Assembly (NCBI GenBank): GCA_019638775.1
Contig: JAHBTD010000002.1
Coordinates: 372,001-436,000 of the forward strand
Length of the DNA stretch: 64,000 bases
From: Fimbriimonadaceae bacterium
GTDB lineage: Bacteria > Armatimonadota > Fimbriimonadia > Fimbriimonadales > Fimbriimonadaceae
Reading direction: 5' to 3'
In this document: one piece after another, positions 36,064 through 44,132 of the stretch
Layout of the letters: every line of letters starts with the position of its first letter
How positions within the stretch are numbered: position 1 is the first letter of the stretch
Notes under the pieces: generated by a model
What the model was told of the DNA's origin: nothing
The model's input: only the letters and a program-made list of their open reading frames with translations
Databases searched by the model: none
Translations under genes and position numbers: made by a program

Positions 36064-37701
36064 ATGAGCTTGCTGACGTCTCTTGTTGCAATCCTTGGTT
36101 TAGGTGCACCCATTGCGGCACCAACTCAATCGTTGGAGCCGTTGTTCGAAGGGCTGGGTGGCTTCCACCGCAAAGTCCAGACAACGAGTCCAGATGCGCA
36201 GAAGTATGTGGATCAGGGGCTCGCATTTCTGTTCGCTTTCAACCACGACGAAGCCACGCGCTCTTTTCAGCAGGCCACGCATCTCGACCCCTCCTGCGCC
36301 ATGGCTTGGTGGGGAATAGCGACGGCAAACGGCCCGCACATCAACAACCCAATGGTGGACCCTGCCAACGCCATGACCGCATGGAATGCTCTCCAAAAAG
36401 CCAACGCTTTAGCTCCAAAAGCTCCCAAGGTCGAGCGAGACCTCATAGGCGCGGCGATGAAGCGTTTTTCGTCCAACCCCTCCGCTGACCGTGGCCCCCT
36501 CGACAAGGCCTATGCCGCTGCGATGAGAACAGTCTGGCGAGCCCACCCCAAAGACGCCGATGTCGGAGCGCTTTTCGCCGAGTCGATGATGGATCTTCGG
36601 CCCTGGGATTTGTGGAAGCCGGACGGCAGCCCACAACCGGGGACTAGCGAAATACGGAGAACCCTTGAAGCGGTGATGAAGCTGAACCCGAAGCAGCCCC
36701 TAGCCAACCACCTCTACATCCACACAATGGAGGCCTCCCCTAATCCAGAGAAGGCGATTGGGGCAGCCGACCGGCTTCGGTTCCTGCAACCCGGGCTTGG
36801 GCACATGGTCCACATGCCTTCGCATATCGATGTCCGCACGGGACGTTGGGCAGAAGCCGTTGCCGCGAATCTACGTGCAATCGAGGCCGATAAGAGTTAC
36901 CGCGCTAAGTCTCAGCGTCAGGGCTTCTATCGAGTCTATATGGCGCACAACCATCACATGCTCGCTTTTGCTGCGATGATGACTGGCCAAAGTGAACTTT
37001 CCATCAAGGCGATGGATGACGTGATCACGATCTTCCCCGACGAAGTCTTGAAGGAGATGGCTCCGCTCGTCGATGGCTTCATGGCATCGCCATTCGAGGG
37101 TCGCGTTCGATTTGGCAAGTGGGAAGAGATTGTTGCGATGCCGCTCGTTCCTGATTACTTTCCGCTTGCGAGGTCACTACAGCATGAGGCTCGAAGCGTG
37201 TCCTACGCTGCAATGGGAATGGTTGAAGCGGCAAGAGCTGAGCAGTCGATGTTCTATGCGGCACGTAAGAAAGTGCCCAAGGATGCGGCCTTTGGAAACA
37301 ATGCGGCGGCGGATATCCTCACCGTTGCGACACATCTAATGAACGGGGAAATCCTGCTTGCCGAGGGCAAAATACAGGCCAGCATTGCCGAGTTGAAAAA
37401 GGGCGTAAAAGCTGAAGACCAGCTTCGGTACGACGAACCACCCGACTGGATTCAGCCCGTTCGGCATACTCTTGGAGCGGTGCTTTTGAAGGCTGGACGA
37501 CATGCCGAAGCCGAGCAGGTCTATCGAGATGACCTAAAACGGCTCCCTGGGAATGGCTGGTCGCTTTTTGGTCTTGGGCAAGCGTTGCGAGCCCAAGGAA
37601 AGGCCGAAGCCGCGGCAACGGCAGAATCACACTTCGCCAAAGTTTGGGCAAAAGCGGACATGAGCATCCAATCTTCTTGCCTCTGCGTTCAAGGCAAGTA
37701 G
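36064..37701 (+). CDS. TPR-repeat protein, exported
   Basis: 545 residues with a GGAGG Shine-Dalgarno a few bases before the ATG. A short hydrophobic N-terminus (LLTSLVAILGLGAPIAAP) is a likely signal peptide. The rest consists of tetratricopeptide units: AQKYVDQGLAFLFAFNHDEATRSFQQA (split over residues 45-71), MAWWGIATANGPHINNP, and later HTLGAVLLKAGRHAEAEQVYRDDL and LFGLGQALRAQGKAEAA. Blocks such as LYIHTMEASPNPEKA and HMVHMPSHIDVRTGRW recur in a family of uncharacterised TPR proteins, where they may bind metal because of the His content. Function is unknown. Confidence 0.8.
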   Translation: MSLLTSLVAILGLGAPIAAPTQSLEPLFEGLGGFHRKVQTTSPDAQKYVDQGLAFLFAFNHDEATRSFQQATHLDPSCAMAWWGIATANGPHINNPMVDPANAMTAWNALQKANALAPKAPKVERDLIGAAMKRFSSNPSADRGPLDKAYAAAMRTVWRAHPKDADVGALFAESMMDLRPWDLWKPDGSPQPGTSEIRRTLEAVMKLNPKQPLANHLYIHTMEASPNPEKAIGAADRLRFLQPGLGHMVHMPSHIDVRTGRWAEAVAANLRAIEADKSYRAKSQRQGFYRVYMAHNHHMLAFAAMMTGQSELSIKAMDDVITIFPDEVLKEMAPLVDGFMASPFEGRVRFGKWEEIVAMPLVPDYFPLARSLQHEARSVSYAAMGMVEAARAEQSMFYAARKKVPKDAAFGNNAAADILTVATHLMNGEILLAEGKIQASIAELKKGVKAEDQLRYDEPPDWIQPVRHTLGAVLLKAGRHAEAEQVYRDDLKRLPGNGWSLFGLGQALRAQGKAEAAATAESHFAKVWAKADMSIQSSCLCVQGK

Positions 37702-37741
37702 CCTGAAAACTTGGATAGGTGAAAGGACACGCAAACGAGCA

Positions 37742-38251
37742 TCAGAGAATGCTTTTTACGTCAATACCGCGTGATCGCGTGACCTCAAGGCGATACACAA
37801 ACACATGCTCTTGCGGGAAGGCCTTAAGGGTTCCTCGCAAGATCTCCTCTGTGTCGAGTTCTTGCTGTTTCCTGATCCTTTCCGCGTTGTATGTGGAGTA
37901 CACACGCTTATAGTCGGCACAGATCGCTTCATCAGGGCCATCCTCGGCTGGCCCATGGAACATCAAAACGACTTCCTCTATCTCATGCGCCTTCAACAAG
38001 AAGAGGAATTCATCTTTGATGCGTGAAGACCGTGTGAACTGCCCCCCGGCCTGCACGAGCGCACCCGGTCCGCCCGGCAAGTACAAACGATCGTAGTGGG
38101 CGATGCCAAACCTCTCGTTGAGAAGTTCGTCGGTGGCCTCCTGCAGACGCCCGTCGGAACATGCAACGACGAGGATATGCGGGCGAACATGATTCCAGGG
38201 GCGAGATGTTGAGAAAGGCTGGCGCTTCGGCATGATCTTGGCTGCGACCAT
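37742..38251 (-). CDS. Beta-carbonic-anhydrase-like protein with incomplete zinc site
   Basis: 169 residues (an ATG at 38233 is an alternative start). The segment ILVVACSDGRLQEATDELL matches the CxDxR motif of beta-carbonic anhydrases. The second half of the zinc site (HxxC) is replaced by FHGPAEDGPDEAICADYKR, so the histidine is present but the following cysteine is missing. AICADY is a possible alternative ligand. It therefore belongs to a carbonic-anhydrase-like group whose activity is uncertain. No bicarbonate-related neighbours are present. Confidence 0.72.
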   Translation of the reverse strand: MVAAKIMPKRQPFSTSRPWNHVRPHILVVACSDGRLQEATDELLNERFGIAHYDRLYLPGGPGALVQAGGQFTRSSRIKDEFLFLLKAHEIEEVVLMFHGPAEDGPDEAICADYKRVYSTYNAERIRKQQELDTEEILRGTLKAFPQEHVFVYRLEVTRSRGIDVKSIL

Positions 38252-38484
38252 TTTACAACGGTTGGTCAGGCCTTTTCTAACTTGCCAGAGGAACTTGGAC
38301 TAAATCGTGGATTCCGATAGCCACCCCCACATTCACCAAGAGAAGAAGACCTCGGAGGTCTGAGCTTGAAGAATGAAGTCAACCGGTTGCTTCCGCAGTG
38401 CCATTAGTTGTTCCAATTACTTAGCAACTAGAAGGCACACATTAATGGTTTTTCCACATTTTTGAATAGTGGAGCAAATTTGAT

Positions 38485-38513
38485 TTGAAAAATGACGCTA
38501 TCGGTTTTATAAT
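38485..38513 (+). promoter_or_regulatory. Consensus-like sigma-70 promoter
   Basis: TTGAAA (38485-38490), a 17-base spacer and a perfect TATAAT (38508-38513) lie in an AT-rich 280-base gap. It is followed after 7 bases by GGGAGG and the GTG start at 38532. The leader is very short, about 10 bases. Confidence 0.8.
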
Positions 38514-38531
38514 CCATGCAGGGAGGTTAAT

Positions 38532-39935
38532 GTGAGACATAAACTTCAGTCCATTACTTGTTTCTTAATAACAAGTTTGCTTATCTTAGCGATAACAAGG
38601 TCCTCCGCTGACACCTATGGTGAAAACATAGTGGTAGTTGGCAACATTAAGTGTTGGGCTTTGGTATCCATCCCCGGCGTTACTGCCGCGGGCAAGCCTA
38701 TCTCGGGAACGTTTGTTCCTGTCGGGGCGGGCGCTGGCGCACGTTTGAACGGTGCCTATGTGGGCGACCCACCCTTTGACAATGCCCTATTCTTCCGAGC
38801 GACACTGAAGATTGGCGGCGTCGAGATTTATGACAAGACGTACCCCCTTGGGGGAACGACAGGAGGAACTGGAACCACAGGAGGTACCGGCGGTACGGGT
38901 GGCACAGGCGGCGGTGTTGGCGATCCTCCGGGGGGAGGAGCTGGCGCTGGGCTTTATGCCTTTGCACCAACGGACGACTTCAACTTTGCTGATTTGTTTG
39001 CTCAGGTTCCAGAAGACCCTGAGTTAGTCCAGTTGTACGGTCCGCCTCCGGCAAGGTTTGCGAGCAACCACTTTTCGCACAATGCCGATGTTCCGGTTGT
39101 TTTGAAGTGCTATTACGCGCTCTTCAAGAACCAGCAGTGGATCGCTTCGACTGTGTGCGAAACGCAGATCGACCCGAAGGCATACAATAGGCTGGCGTCT
39201 TGGAAGACGATAGTTACGGTAAATGGAGGGTCTTGGCCTCCAAATCTTCAAGCAAGGATTGACGGCTTAGTAAACACAGGCCGATCAAACTTTTCGTCCG
39301 CGAATTACCTGGTCTCTGGAGGACCATTGATGAACAAAGCCCAGGCGTTAGCCGAGCTCGGAGAATCTACTGGGGTCTTTGTGAATACGCACGGAGCTGG
39401 TGGAGGACTCTTCGACTCCTACGGTCACTGGGATCCTGTTACTGGGCTTATCATCCCAAGCGGCTTTTTGCCATGGAATGAGATAGGGACTGCAACAGGC
39501 GCATTCAATCCGAATGAGGCGACACCTCAACACAGCTGGATTATCGTCTATGGTTGTGACACTTTAGGCGGTGGCGCTGACCCCTCTTGGGCTTTCCGGC
39601 GTCGACCAGTCGATGGTGTGTATCTCGGTTTCGAGGGAATTCTTACGACAGATTGTAAGGATGTCGTAACAGGAGCTACTGTGAGCTTTGAAAATCATGC
39701 CACGACGCTGTTCAGCATGTTGAATCAAGGCCACGCCGCTGAGGGTGCGCGTGTTAGAGCGAATGCGCTCTATCTTCCGCTAGACGTGAACAATTTTCCA
39801 TTGCCCATGCAACTTCGTGGCGATACCCTTACAACTTGGAAATCAGTCTATCTTCATGCAGCCGAAAGAGTTGCACCGAGAGTGGACTCACAGGGGAGGT
39901 TTACAGAATGGTACATCTGGTTCGATTCACCATAA
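38532..39935 (+). CDS. Secreted protein with putative His/Cys dyad (clan CD peptidase-like)
   Basis: 467 residues from a GTG with GGGAGG immediately upstream. A signal peptide (CFLITSLLILAITRSSA) is followed by a beta-type domain and a Gly/Thr-rich linker (about 107-140). The C-terminal domain contains VFVNTHGAGGG (H287-G288) and SWIIVYGCDTLGG (C342). Hydrophobic strand-HG and strand-C pairs at such spacing are the hallmark of caspase/gingipain-type (clan CD) cysteine peptidases. No confident family match is claimed. It overlaps the next gene by 28 bases, so the pair is one transcription unit. Confidence 0.6.
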   Translation: MRHKLQSITCFLITSLLILAITRSSADTYGENIVVVGNIKCWALVSIPGVTAAGKPISGTFVPVGAGAGARLNGAYVGDPPFDNALFFRATLKIGGVEIYDKTYPLGGTTGGTGTTGGTGGTGGTGGGVGDPPGGGAGAGLYAFAPTDDFNFADLFAQVPEDPELVQLYGPPPARFASNHFSHNADVPVVLKCYYALFKNQQWIASTVCETQIDPKAYNRLASWKTIVTVNGGSWPPNLQARIDGLVNTGRSNFSSANYLVSGGPLMNKAQALAELGESTGVFVNTHGAGGGLFDSYGHWDPVTGLIIPSGFLPWNEIGTATGAFNPNEATPQHSWIIVYGCDTLGGGADPSWAFRRRPVDGVYLGFEGILTTDCKDVVTGATVSFENHATTLFSMLNQGHAAEGARVRANALYLPLDVNNFPLPMQLRGDTLTTWKSVYLHAAERVAPRVDSQGRFTEWYIWFDSP

Positions 39936-41071
39936 CTCTATCAATTGTCCTGATCATTGCCTGCTCAGCAGGAATTGCTCAGACGAGGGGACAAGAGTCG
40001 TTGTCTGATCGGCTCAAAACAAGAGCGCTTGAAGTCAGCAAGACTGCGGTTCAGTTCAACGCTGCAAAGGGAGTTGATCTGCGTTCAGCTACGCTGCTTA
40101 AGCAGAACAAGGCATCCGTGGTAGTAGAAGCAAACACAACCACAGTCTGGCTAGGGGATGCGTCGGTAACGATATTCAATCGGGATGGCCGTCTCCTTTC
40201 TTATCGATCTGATGAGAAACGTGCTCTATACGATCTCCTTACAGAAGAGCAGTGCGAAAAGATTGCTACTGATTTTCTGGCTGAGATCGGTATGAAAGCG
40301 GATGGCTATGACACTGAGGTTCACAACGGTGATCATACTTTCAGGTTCAATGTTCAAGCACAGTACGGCAAGTTTTTGTCGACTCAGTTGATTTCAATTG
40401 AGGTCAGCCGGTCTACAGGAGCTGTAAAAGAAGCGTATCTTGGACCTTGGATGGACCACAGCAAACTTGCATTAAGTAAGTTAGCTACGGCTGAAGATTG
40501 CGTTGATGCCGCCAAGAATGCTTACTCGCGCTTCGAGCCCTTTCCCATTGGCAAGGTCGTACAGACTCAGCTGATGCTTGGAATGCCAAACTGGGGACCA
40601 CAGGTCGCGAACGAGTTGCTGCCAGATCACCTCACGCTGATTGACCAACGGATCGCTCAGCCGATTCTAAGGGTGACTATCGCTGATCAGACATTCGATG
40701 ATGGGCGCGTCACGCAAATCATTGATGTGGATGCTCGTAGTGGCAGAGTTCTCTCAATTCTGCCTAAGCACATTCTTGGAGGACGTGTCACCGCAGTCAA
40801 GAGATCGATCCCTCAGGGAAAACTTTCTCTTGTCGGCACAAGTACCGCTGGAGTTGTCCGATCAACCGGCGTGGCTGGTAAGCCGAGTTCCAAGGGTGTC
40901 CCGATCACGTTCGAAAGTGATACGACACTCGTGACACTTCTATGGGTGAAGAGCAGCGGAGATTTGTGGCTGTTTAATGGGGCAAGTTGGGAGACTTGCC
41001 ATCCAGACAGCACGCTCGCTTCCGAGCTCAAGAACTACAAGTCACCTTCAAAATTCGGCAAGACCAAATAG
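39908..41071 (+). CDS. Secreted protein of unknown function, partner of the preceding gene
   Basis: 387 residues from the ATG at 39908, preceded by GGGGAGG. The start lies inside the previous gene. A signal peptide (FTITLSIVLIIACSAGIAQ) may end as a lipobox-like sequence (IACSAG). The body carries two similar segments that resemble PepSY-type domains (ASVTIFNRDGRLLSYRSDEK with EEQCEKIATDFLAEIG; TQLISIEVSRSTGAVKEAYLG with AEDCVDAAKNAYSRF). PepSY domains often act as inhibitors or propeptides of peptidases. This would fit the upstream peptidase-like protein, but the assignment is tentative. Confidence 0.55.
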   Translation: MVHLVRFTITLSIVLIIACSAGIAQTRGQESLSDRLKTRALEVSKTAVQFNAAKGVDLRSATLLKQNKASVVVEANTTTVWLGDASVTIFNRDGRLLSYRSDEKRALYDLLTEEQCEKIATDFLAEIGMKADGYDTEVHNGDHTFRFNVQAQYGKFLSTQLISIEVSRSTGAVKEAYLGPWMDHSKLALSKLATAEDCVDAAKNAYSRFEPFPIGKVVQTQLMLGMPNWGPQVANELLPDHLTLIDQRIAQPILRVTIADQTFDDGRVTQIIDVDARSGRVLSILPKHILGGRVTAVKRSIPQGKLSLVGTSTAGVVRSTGVAGKPSSKGVPITFESDTTLVTLLWVKSSGDLWLFNGASWETCHPDSTLASELKNYKSPSKFGKTK

Positions 41072-41101
41072 AGCGGGCGTATCAAGCGCTCTCAACTAAA
41101 G

Positions 41102-41135
41102 GGGCTGGCAGAACTTGTCAGCCCTCTTGCCTTTA
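41102..41135 (+). terminator. Probable intrinsic terminator
   Basis: Stem GGGCTGGCA/TGTCAGCCC (one G-U pair) with loop GAACT, followed by TCTTGCCTTTATT. It lies 31 bases after the stop of the secreted protein gene. The T-tract is weak. Confidence 0.55.
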
Positions 41136-41209
41136 TTGCAGACAAGACCGTATACGAGAGTGCGCTTCGCCCCAACGTCAGGCGGCCTGTCCCCGGTACC
41201 ATATTCAGC

Positions 41210-42502
41210 ATGAATTTCGACCTGACGCCCGAACACGAGCTCATCCGCGAGACCGCCTATAAATTTGGCCAAAACGAAGTCCTTCCTGGCCTCACCGAGC
41301 GCGACCGCAACCACACTTCCGATCGCGAAAGCCTCACCAAGATGGGCAAAGCGGGTCTGCTGGGCGTCAGTATTCCGGTAAAGTACGGCGGGTCCGATAC
41401 CGACTACATCAGCCTCGGCATCGTTTGTGAGGAGCTTGAGCGGGCCGACACCAGCGCCCGAGTGGTCATGTCGGTCCATAGCGGCCTACACTGCCTTACG
41501 CTTCTTCAATGGGGCACCGAAGAGCAAAAGCAGCGCTGGCTGCCCAAGCTGGCGACCGGTGAACTGGTTGGGGGATTTGGCTTGACCGAGCCGAACGCAG
41601 GTTCCGACGCGGCGAACCTACAAACAACCTCCCGCCGAGACGGTGACGAGTACGTCATCAACGGTGAGAAGACCTGGATCTCCCTTTCCGACTATGCGGA
41701 CCAGTTCTTGGTGATTACCAAGCTTGTGGATTCCGGACACCCTTCCCCCTCTAGCCAAGCGCAGGGGGAAGGGGTAGGGGATGGGACGTCCACCTCGAAC
41801 CCCCACCCCCTGCCCTCTCCCCCTAGTCCAGGGGGAGGGGAGAGGAAGAGGTATGCCGCCTTCATCGTAGAGCGCACCCGCACCGGATTCTCCAGCCGCC
41901 CAATTAAGGGCAAGCTCGGCGTTCGCGCGGGCAACACCGGACAGATCTTCTTCGACAACCTTCGCGTGCCGAAGGAGAACATGATCGGGCAAGAGGGCGA
42001 CGGCTTCAAGGTCGCGATGTCGGCCCTCGATCACGGCCGTTACACGGTCGCTTCAGGCGCGGTGGGCATCATCACGGCCTGTCTGGATGCCTGCGTGAAG
42101 TATGCCAACGAACGCACGGTCGGCGGGGAAGCCATCGGCAAGAAGCAGCTCGTGCAGCAGATGATCGCCTCGATGGTGCAGGGAAGGGAGATCGGACGGC
42201 TGCTGTATTACAAGGTTGGCTGGATGAAGAACGAGGGTCTGCGGCACACCCGCGAATGCAGCATGGCGAAGTGGACCAACTGCGCGGCGGCGTTCGACGC
42301 GGCGAACAAGGCCATTGAGATTCATGGGGCATATGGGTTCTCCGACGAATTCCCGGTTGAGCGCTACTTCCGCAACTCCCGAGGCGCGATCATCTACGAA
42401 GGCACCCACGAGATTCACACGCTGATGCAAGCGGAATATGAGCTGGGCTATCGGTCGGATAAGCCATTGGCGCATGTGCTGCCCAAATGGCCGGTGAAGT
42501 AG
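41210..42502 (+). CDS. Acyl-CoA dehydrogenase with in-frame repeat insertion
   Basis: FAD-dependent beta-oxidation enzyme, 430 residues. It shows the N-terminal helical domain (LTPEHELIRETAYKF), the FAD-binding FGLTEPNAGSDAANLQT and WISLSDYADQFLV. In the C-terminal helical domain, IEIHGAYGFSDEFPVERYFRNSR and IIYEGTHEI supply the catalytic-base Glu region (YEGT). Residues about 178-212 (HPSPSS...PSPGGG) are a Pro/Gly/Ser insert encoded by a GC-rich palindromic element. It lies where homologues go straight from the FLVITK strand to the AAFIVE strand. The frame is kept, so the protein is probably made with an extra surface loop. Confidence 0.93.
   Translation: MNFDLTPEHELIRETAYKFGQNEVLPGLTERDRNHTSDRESLTKMGKAGLLGVSIPVKYGGSDTDYISLGIVCEELERADTSARVVMSVHSGLHCLTLLQWGTEEQKQRWLPKLATGELVGGFGLTEPNAGSDAANLQTTSRRDGDEYVINGEKTWISLSDYADQFLVITKLVDSGHPSPSSQAQGEGVGDGTSTSNPHPLPSPPSPGGGERKRYAAFIVERTRTGFSSRPIKGKLGVRAGNTGQIFFDNLRVPKENMIGQEGDGFKVAMSALDHGRYTVASGAVGIITACLDACVKYANERTVGGEAIGKKQLVQQMIASMVQGREIGRLLYYKVGWMKNEGLRHTRECSMAKWTNCAAAFDAANKAIEIHGAYGFSDEFPVERYFRNSRGAIIYEGTHEIHTLMQAEYELGYRSDKPLAHVLPKWPVK
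41741..41850. repeat. GC-rich palindromic element inside the acyl-CoA dehydrogenase gene
   Basis: Two hairpins (TTCCCCCT/AGGGGGAA at 41743-41770, and a CTCTCCCCCT/AGGGGGAGGGGAGAG-type stem around 41814-41846) flank GGGGTAGGGG and ACCCCCTGCCC blocks. The layout is the same as in the intergenic copies at 42511 and 43390 but with a shorter middle part. It is read in frame. Confidence 0.75.
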
Positions 42503-42510
42503 TTTTGGCA

Positions 42511-42706
42511 TTCCCCTCCCTCCATCTTGGCGGAGCCGAAATGGAGGGAGGGGTTAGGGGAGGGAGGTCCGATCCCTCCGCAGACAGAAGCCCCTGCCAC
42601 GGTCAGCCGATCAGGCTTTGCGTCTTTGCGAGAGAACAAGATCGGATTCTCTCCACCCCCTGCCCCTCCTCACCAAGTCTGCGACGTTGGCAAGGAGGGG
42701 GTCTGC
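42511..42706. repeat. Dispersed GC-rich palindromic repeat, copy 1
   Basis: Begins 9 bases after the acyl-CoA dehydrogenase stop. A long-arm hairpin (CCCCTCCCTCCAT, 42513-42525, with its complement at 42541-42553) is followed by a core shared almost base for base with copy 2 (from TTAGGGGAGGGAGGTCC through the GCAGACAG and GCGAGAGAACAAGATC blocks). A second hairpin with CCCCCTGCCCCTCC and GGAGGGGG closes it. Confidence 0.85.
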
Positions 42707-42780
42707 AACCTCAACACGCAAGCGTGCTGAGGCATGGGCGCTGAAAACGCAAACCCGCAAGTTTGCCAGGCGATAGGATA

Positions 42781-42808
42781 TTGCACTTTAACTCCAAAGT
42801 GATACAAT
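42781..42808 (+). promoter_or_regulatory. Probable promoter of the PEP-CTERM gene
   Basis: TTGCAC (42781-42786), a 16-base spacer and TACAAT (42803-42808), 29 bases before the ATG at 42838. Confidence 0.6.
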
Positions 42809-42837
42809 TTTTGGAGTTTTCGGAGGTTAGAGGGATT

Positions 42838-43368
42838 ATGCGAGCAAGACTTTTCCCATTCGTCGTCGCGATGATGCTGTCGGCAGGCGCGCAAGCCGCC
42901 TTCACCATCACACTTGACCAGCCTAACCTGGTTGCTCCTTTGCCCGGTTCGGACACTGTCTATTACTTCACCGGAACGGCAACTCGGGATGTCGGGGGTA
43001 CAGAGAGCTGGAGCTACACCATGTACAGCGCCATGCTGCCGAATGTCACCGACCCGATCGACGGCGCCTTTCTGCCGACGCCGTTCATGGATTGGATCGC
43101 CTCCGGCAGCCTGAACTATGCAGGCGACATCTTTGGCGTCACCATCAAACCCACGAACCAGATCGGGATGCACGACTTCAACCCCGACACGGACCCGAGC
43201 CCGCGTGTGCTCTATGGGTTCATGGACGAGTCGGAGAACTGGCATGAGTCGAATCCGCTTTACTTCACGGTGAACGTGACGGAGCCGGTGCCAGAGCCTG
43301 CCAGCGCGGCCGTGCTGGGTCTTGGCCTGCTTCCGTTCTTGCGCCGACGTCGGCTGAAGAAGGCGTAG
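42838..43368 (+). CDS. PEP-CTERM sorting-domain protein
   Basis: Secreted protein of 176 residues from the ATG at 42838 (AGAGGG just upstream). A signal peptide (LFPFVVAMMLSAGAQA) is followed by a beta-rich body and a C-terminal PEP-CTERM tag: VPEPASAAVLG, a hydrophobic stretch GLGLLPFL and a basic end RRRRLKK. Such tags are processed by exosortase/EpsH and link to exopolysaccharide. No exosortase is in the window. The gene is bracketed by two copies of the same repeat. Confidence 0.85.
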   Translation: MRARLFPFVVAMMLSAGAQAAFTITLDQPNLVAPLPGSDTVYYFTGTATRDVGGTESWSYTMYSAMLPNVTDPIDGAFLPTPFMDWIASGSLNYAGDIFGVTIKPTNQIGMHDFNPDTDPSPRVLYGFMDESENWHESNPLYFTVNVTEPVPEPASAAVLGLGLLPFLRRRRLKKA

Positions 43369-43389
43369 AAGAAGACAGCGAGATTCTGC

Positions 43390-43575
43390 TCCCCTAGCCT
43401 GCCCGACGAATCGGGGTTAGGGGAGGGAGGTCCGATCCCTCCGCAGACAGATCCACTGCCACAGTCAGCCGATCTGGCTTTGCGTCTTGGCGACTTTGCG
43501 AGAGAACAAGATCGGATTCTCTCCACCCCCTGCCCCCTCCTCATGAAGGCTTCGTCGTTTACGAGAAGGGGGTTC
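43390..43575. repeat. Dispersed GC-rich palindromic repeat, copy 2
   Basis: Same orientation as copy 1 with a near-identical core (TTAGGGGAGGGAGGTCCGAT onward) and diverged terminal hairpins (CCCGAC/GTCGGG-like left end, CCCCCTCCTC...GAGAAGGGGG right end). It starts 22 bases after the PEP-CTERM gene stop, so the gene sits between direct repeats. Confidence 0.85.
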
Positions 43576-43710
43576 TGTAGCGTTATGCCACCAGAATCGG
43601 GTGATTCACACAACAGGCAGTGGAGTCGTTGGTTTTAGCCTCAGGGCTGCATGTTGAGGCAGAAAAAAATGATTATGTGTGCGCACCCTGAGGCATCTAA
43701 AACTATGTTG

Positions 43711-43770
43711 TTCCCCTCCTTCCATTTTTCCGGAACTGGAGGGAGGGGATAAAGGGGTGGGAGGTCCCCA
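43711..43770. repeat. Partial copy 3 of the palindromic repeat
   Basis: CCCCTCCTTCCA and TGGAGGGAGGGG arms followed by ATAAAGGGGTGGGAGGTCC. This is the left hairpin plus the start of the core only; the rest is absent. It abuts the end of the DUF5615-type toxin gene. Confidence 0.75.
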
Positions 43771-43787
43771 CGATAGAGCCACTCCGT

Positions 43788-44132
43788 TCAAACAGGCCCG
43801 ATCTCTACCAAGGATTCACCCTGTTTTAAAAGTTCAATGGCCTGATGCAGAGTTGCCTTGAAAATCACCTTTAGCGCTTCGTTAGAGGTGTTGCCGCAGG
43901 TGATCCAAAGGAGTTGTGGTGGCGAGCCAAGTCTAATTACCAAATCCACGAAGTCAGAATCTTTGCTGACGACTACGACGGTGTTTTCTGCAATCTTTGC
44001 CTGATTATATATCTCAATATCAGATGCGTCACGCAAGGCTAAGTCCCTGATGGCAACGCATTTACACTCAAAGTTGGCGTCGATCCAAGGGGCCAATGCA
44101 GGCGACAGATGCGCATCAAGCCAAAGAGTCAT
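43788..44132 (-). CDS. DUF5615-type PIN-like toxin candidate
   Basis: 114 residues from the ATG at 44132, which overlaps the stop of the upstream antitoxin gene by 4 bases (ATGA). It has the LWLDAHLSPALAPW start with an acidic residue and TVVVVSKDSDFVDLV with an Asp pair, as in the DUF5615/Mut7-C-like PIN group. These acidic residues would form a nuclease site. The pairing with a DUF433 gene is the standard arrangement of this predicted toxin-antitoxin system. A longer in-frame start is excluded because of the overlap logic. Confidence 0.85.
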   Translation of the reverse strand: MTLWLDAHLSPALAPWIDANFECKCVAIRDLALRDASDIEIYNQAKIAENTVVVVSKDSDFVDLVIRLGSPPQLLWITCGNTSNEALKVIFKATLHQAIELLKQGESLVEIGPV

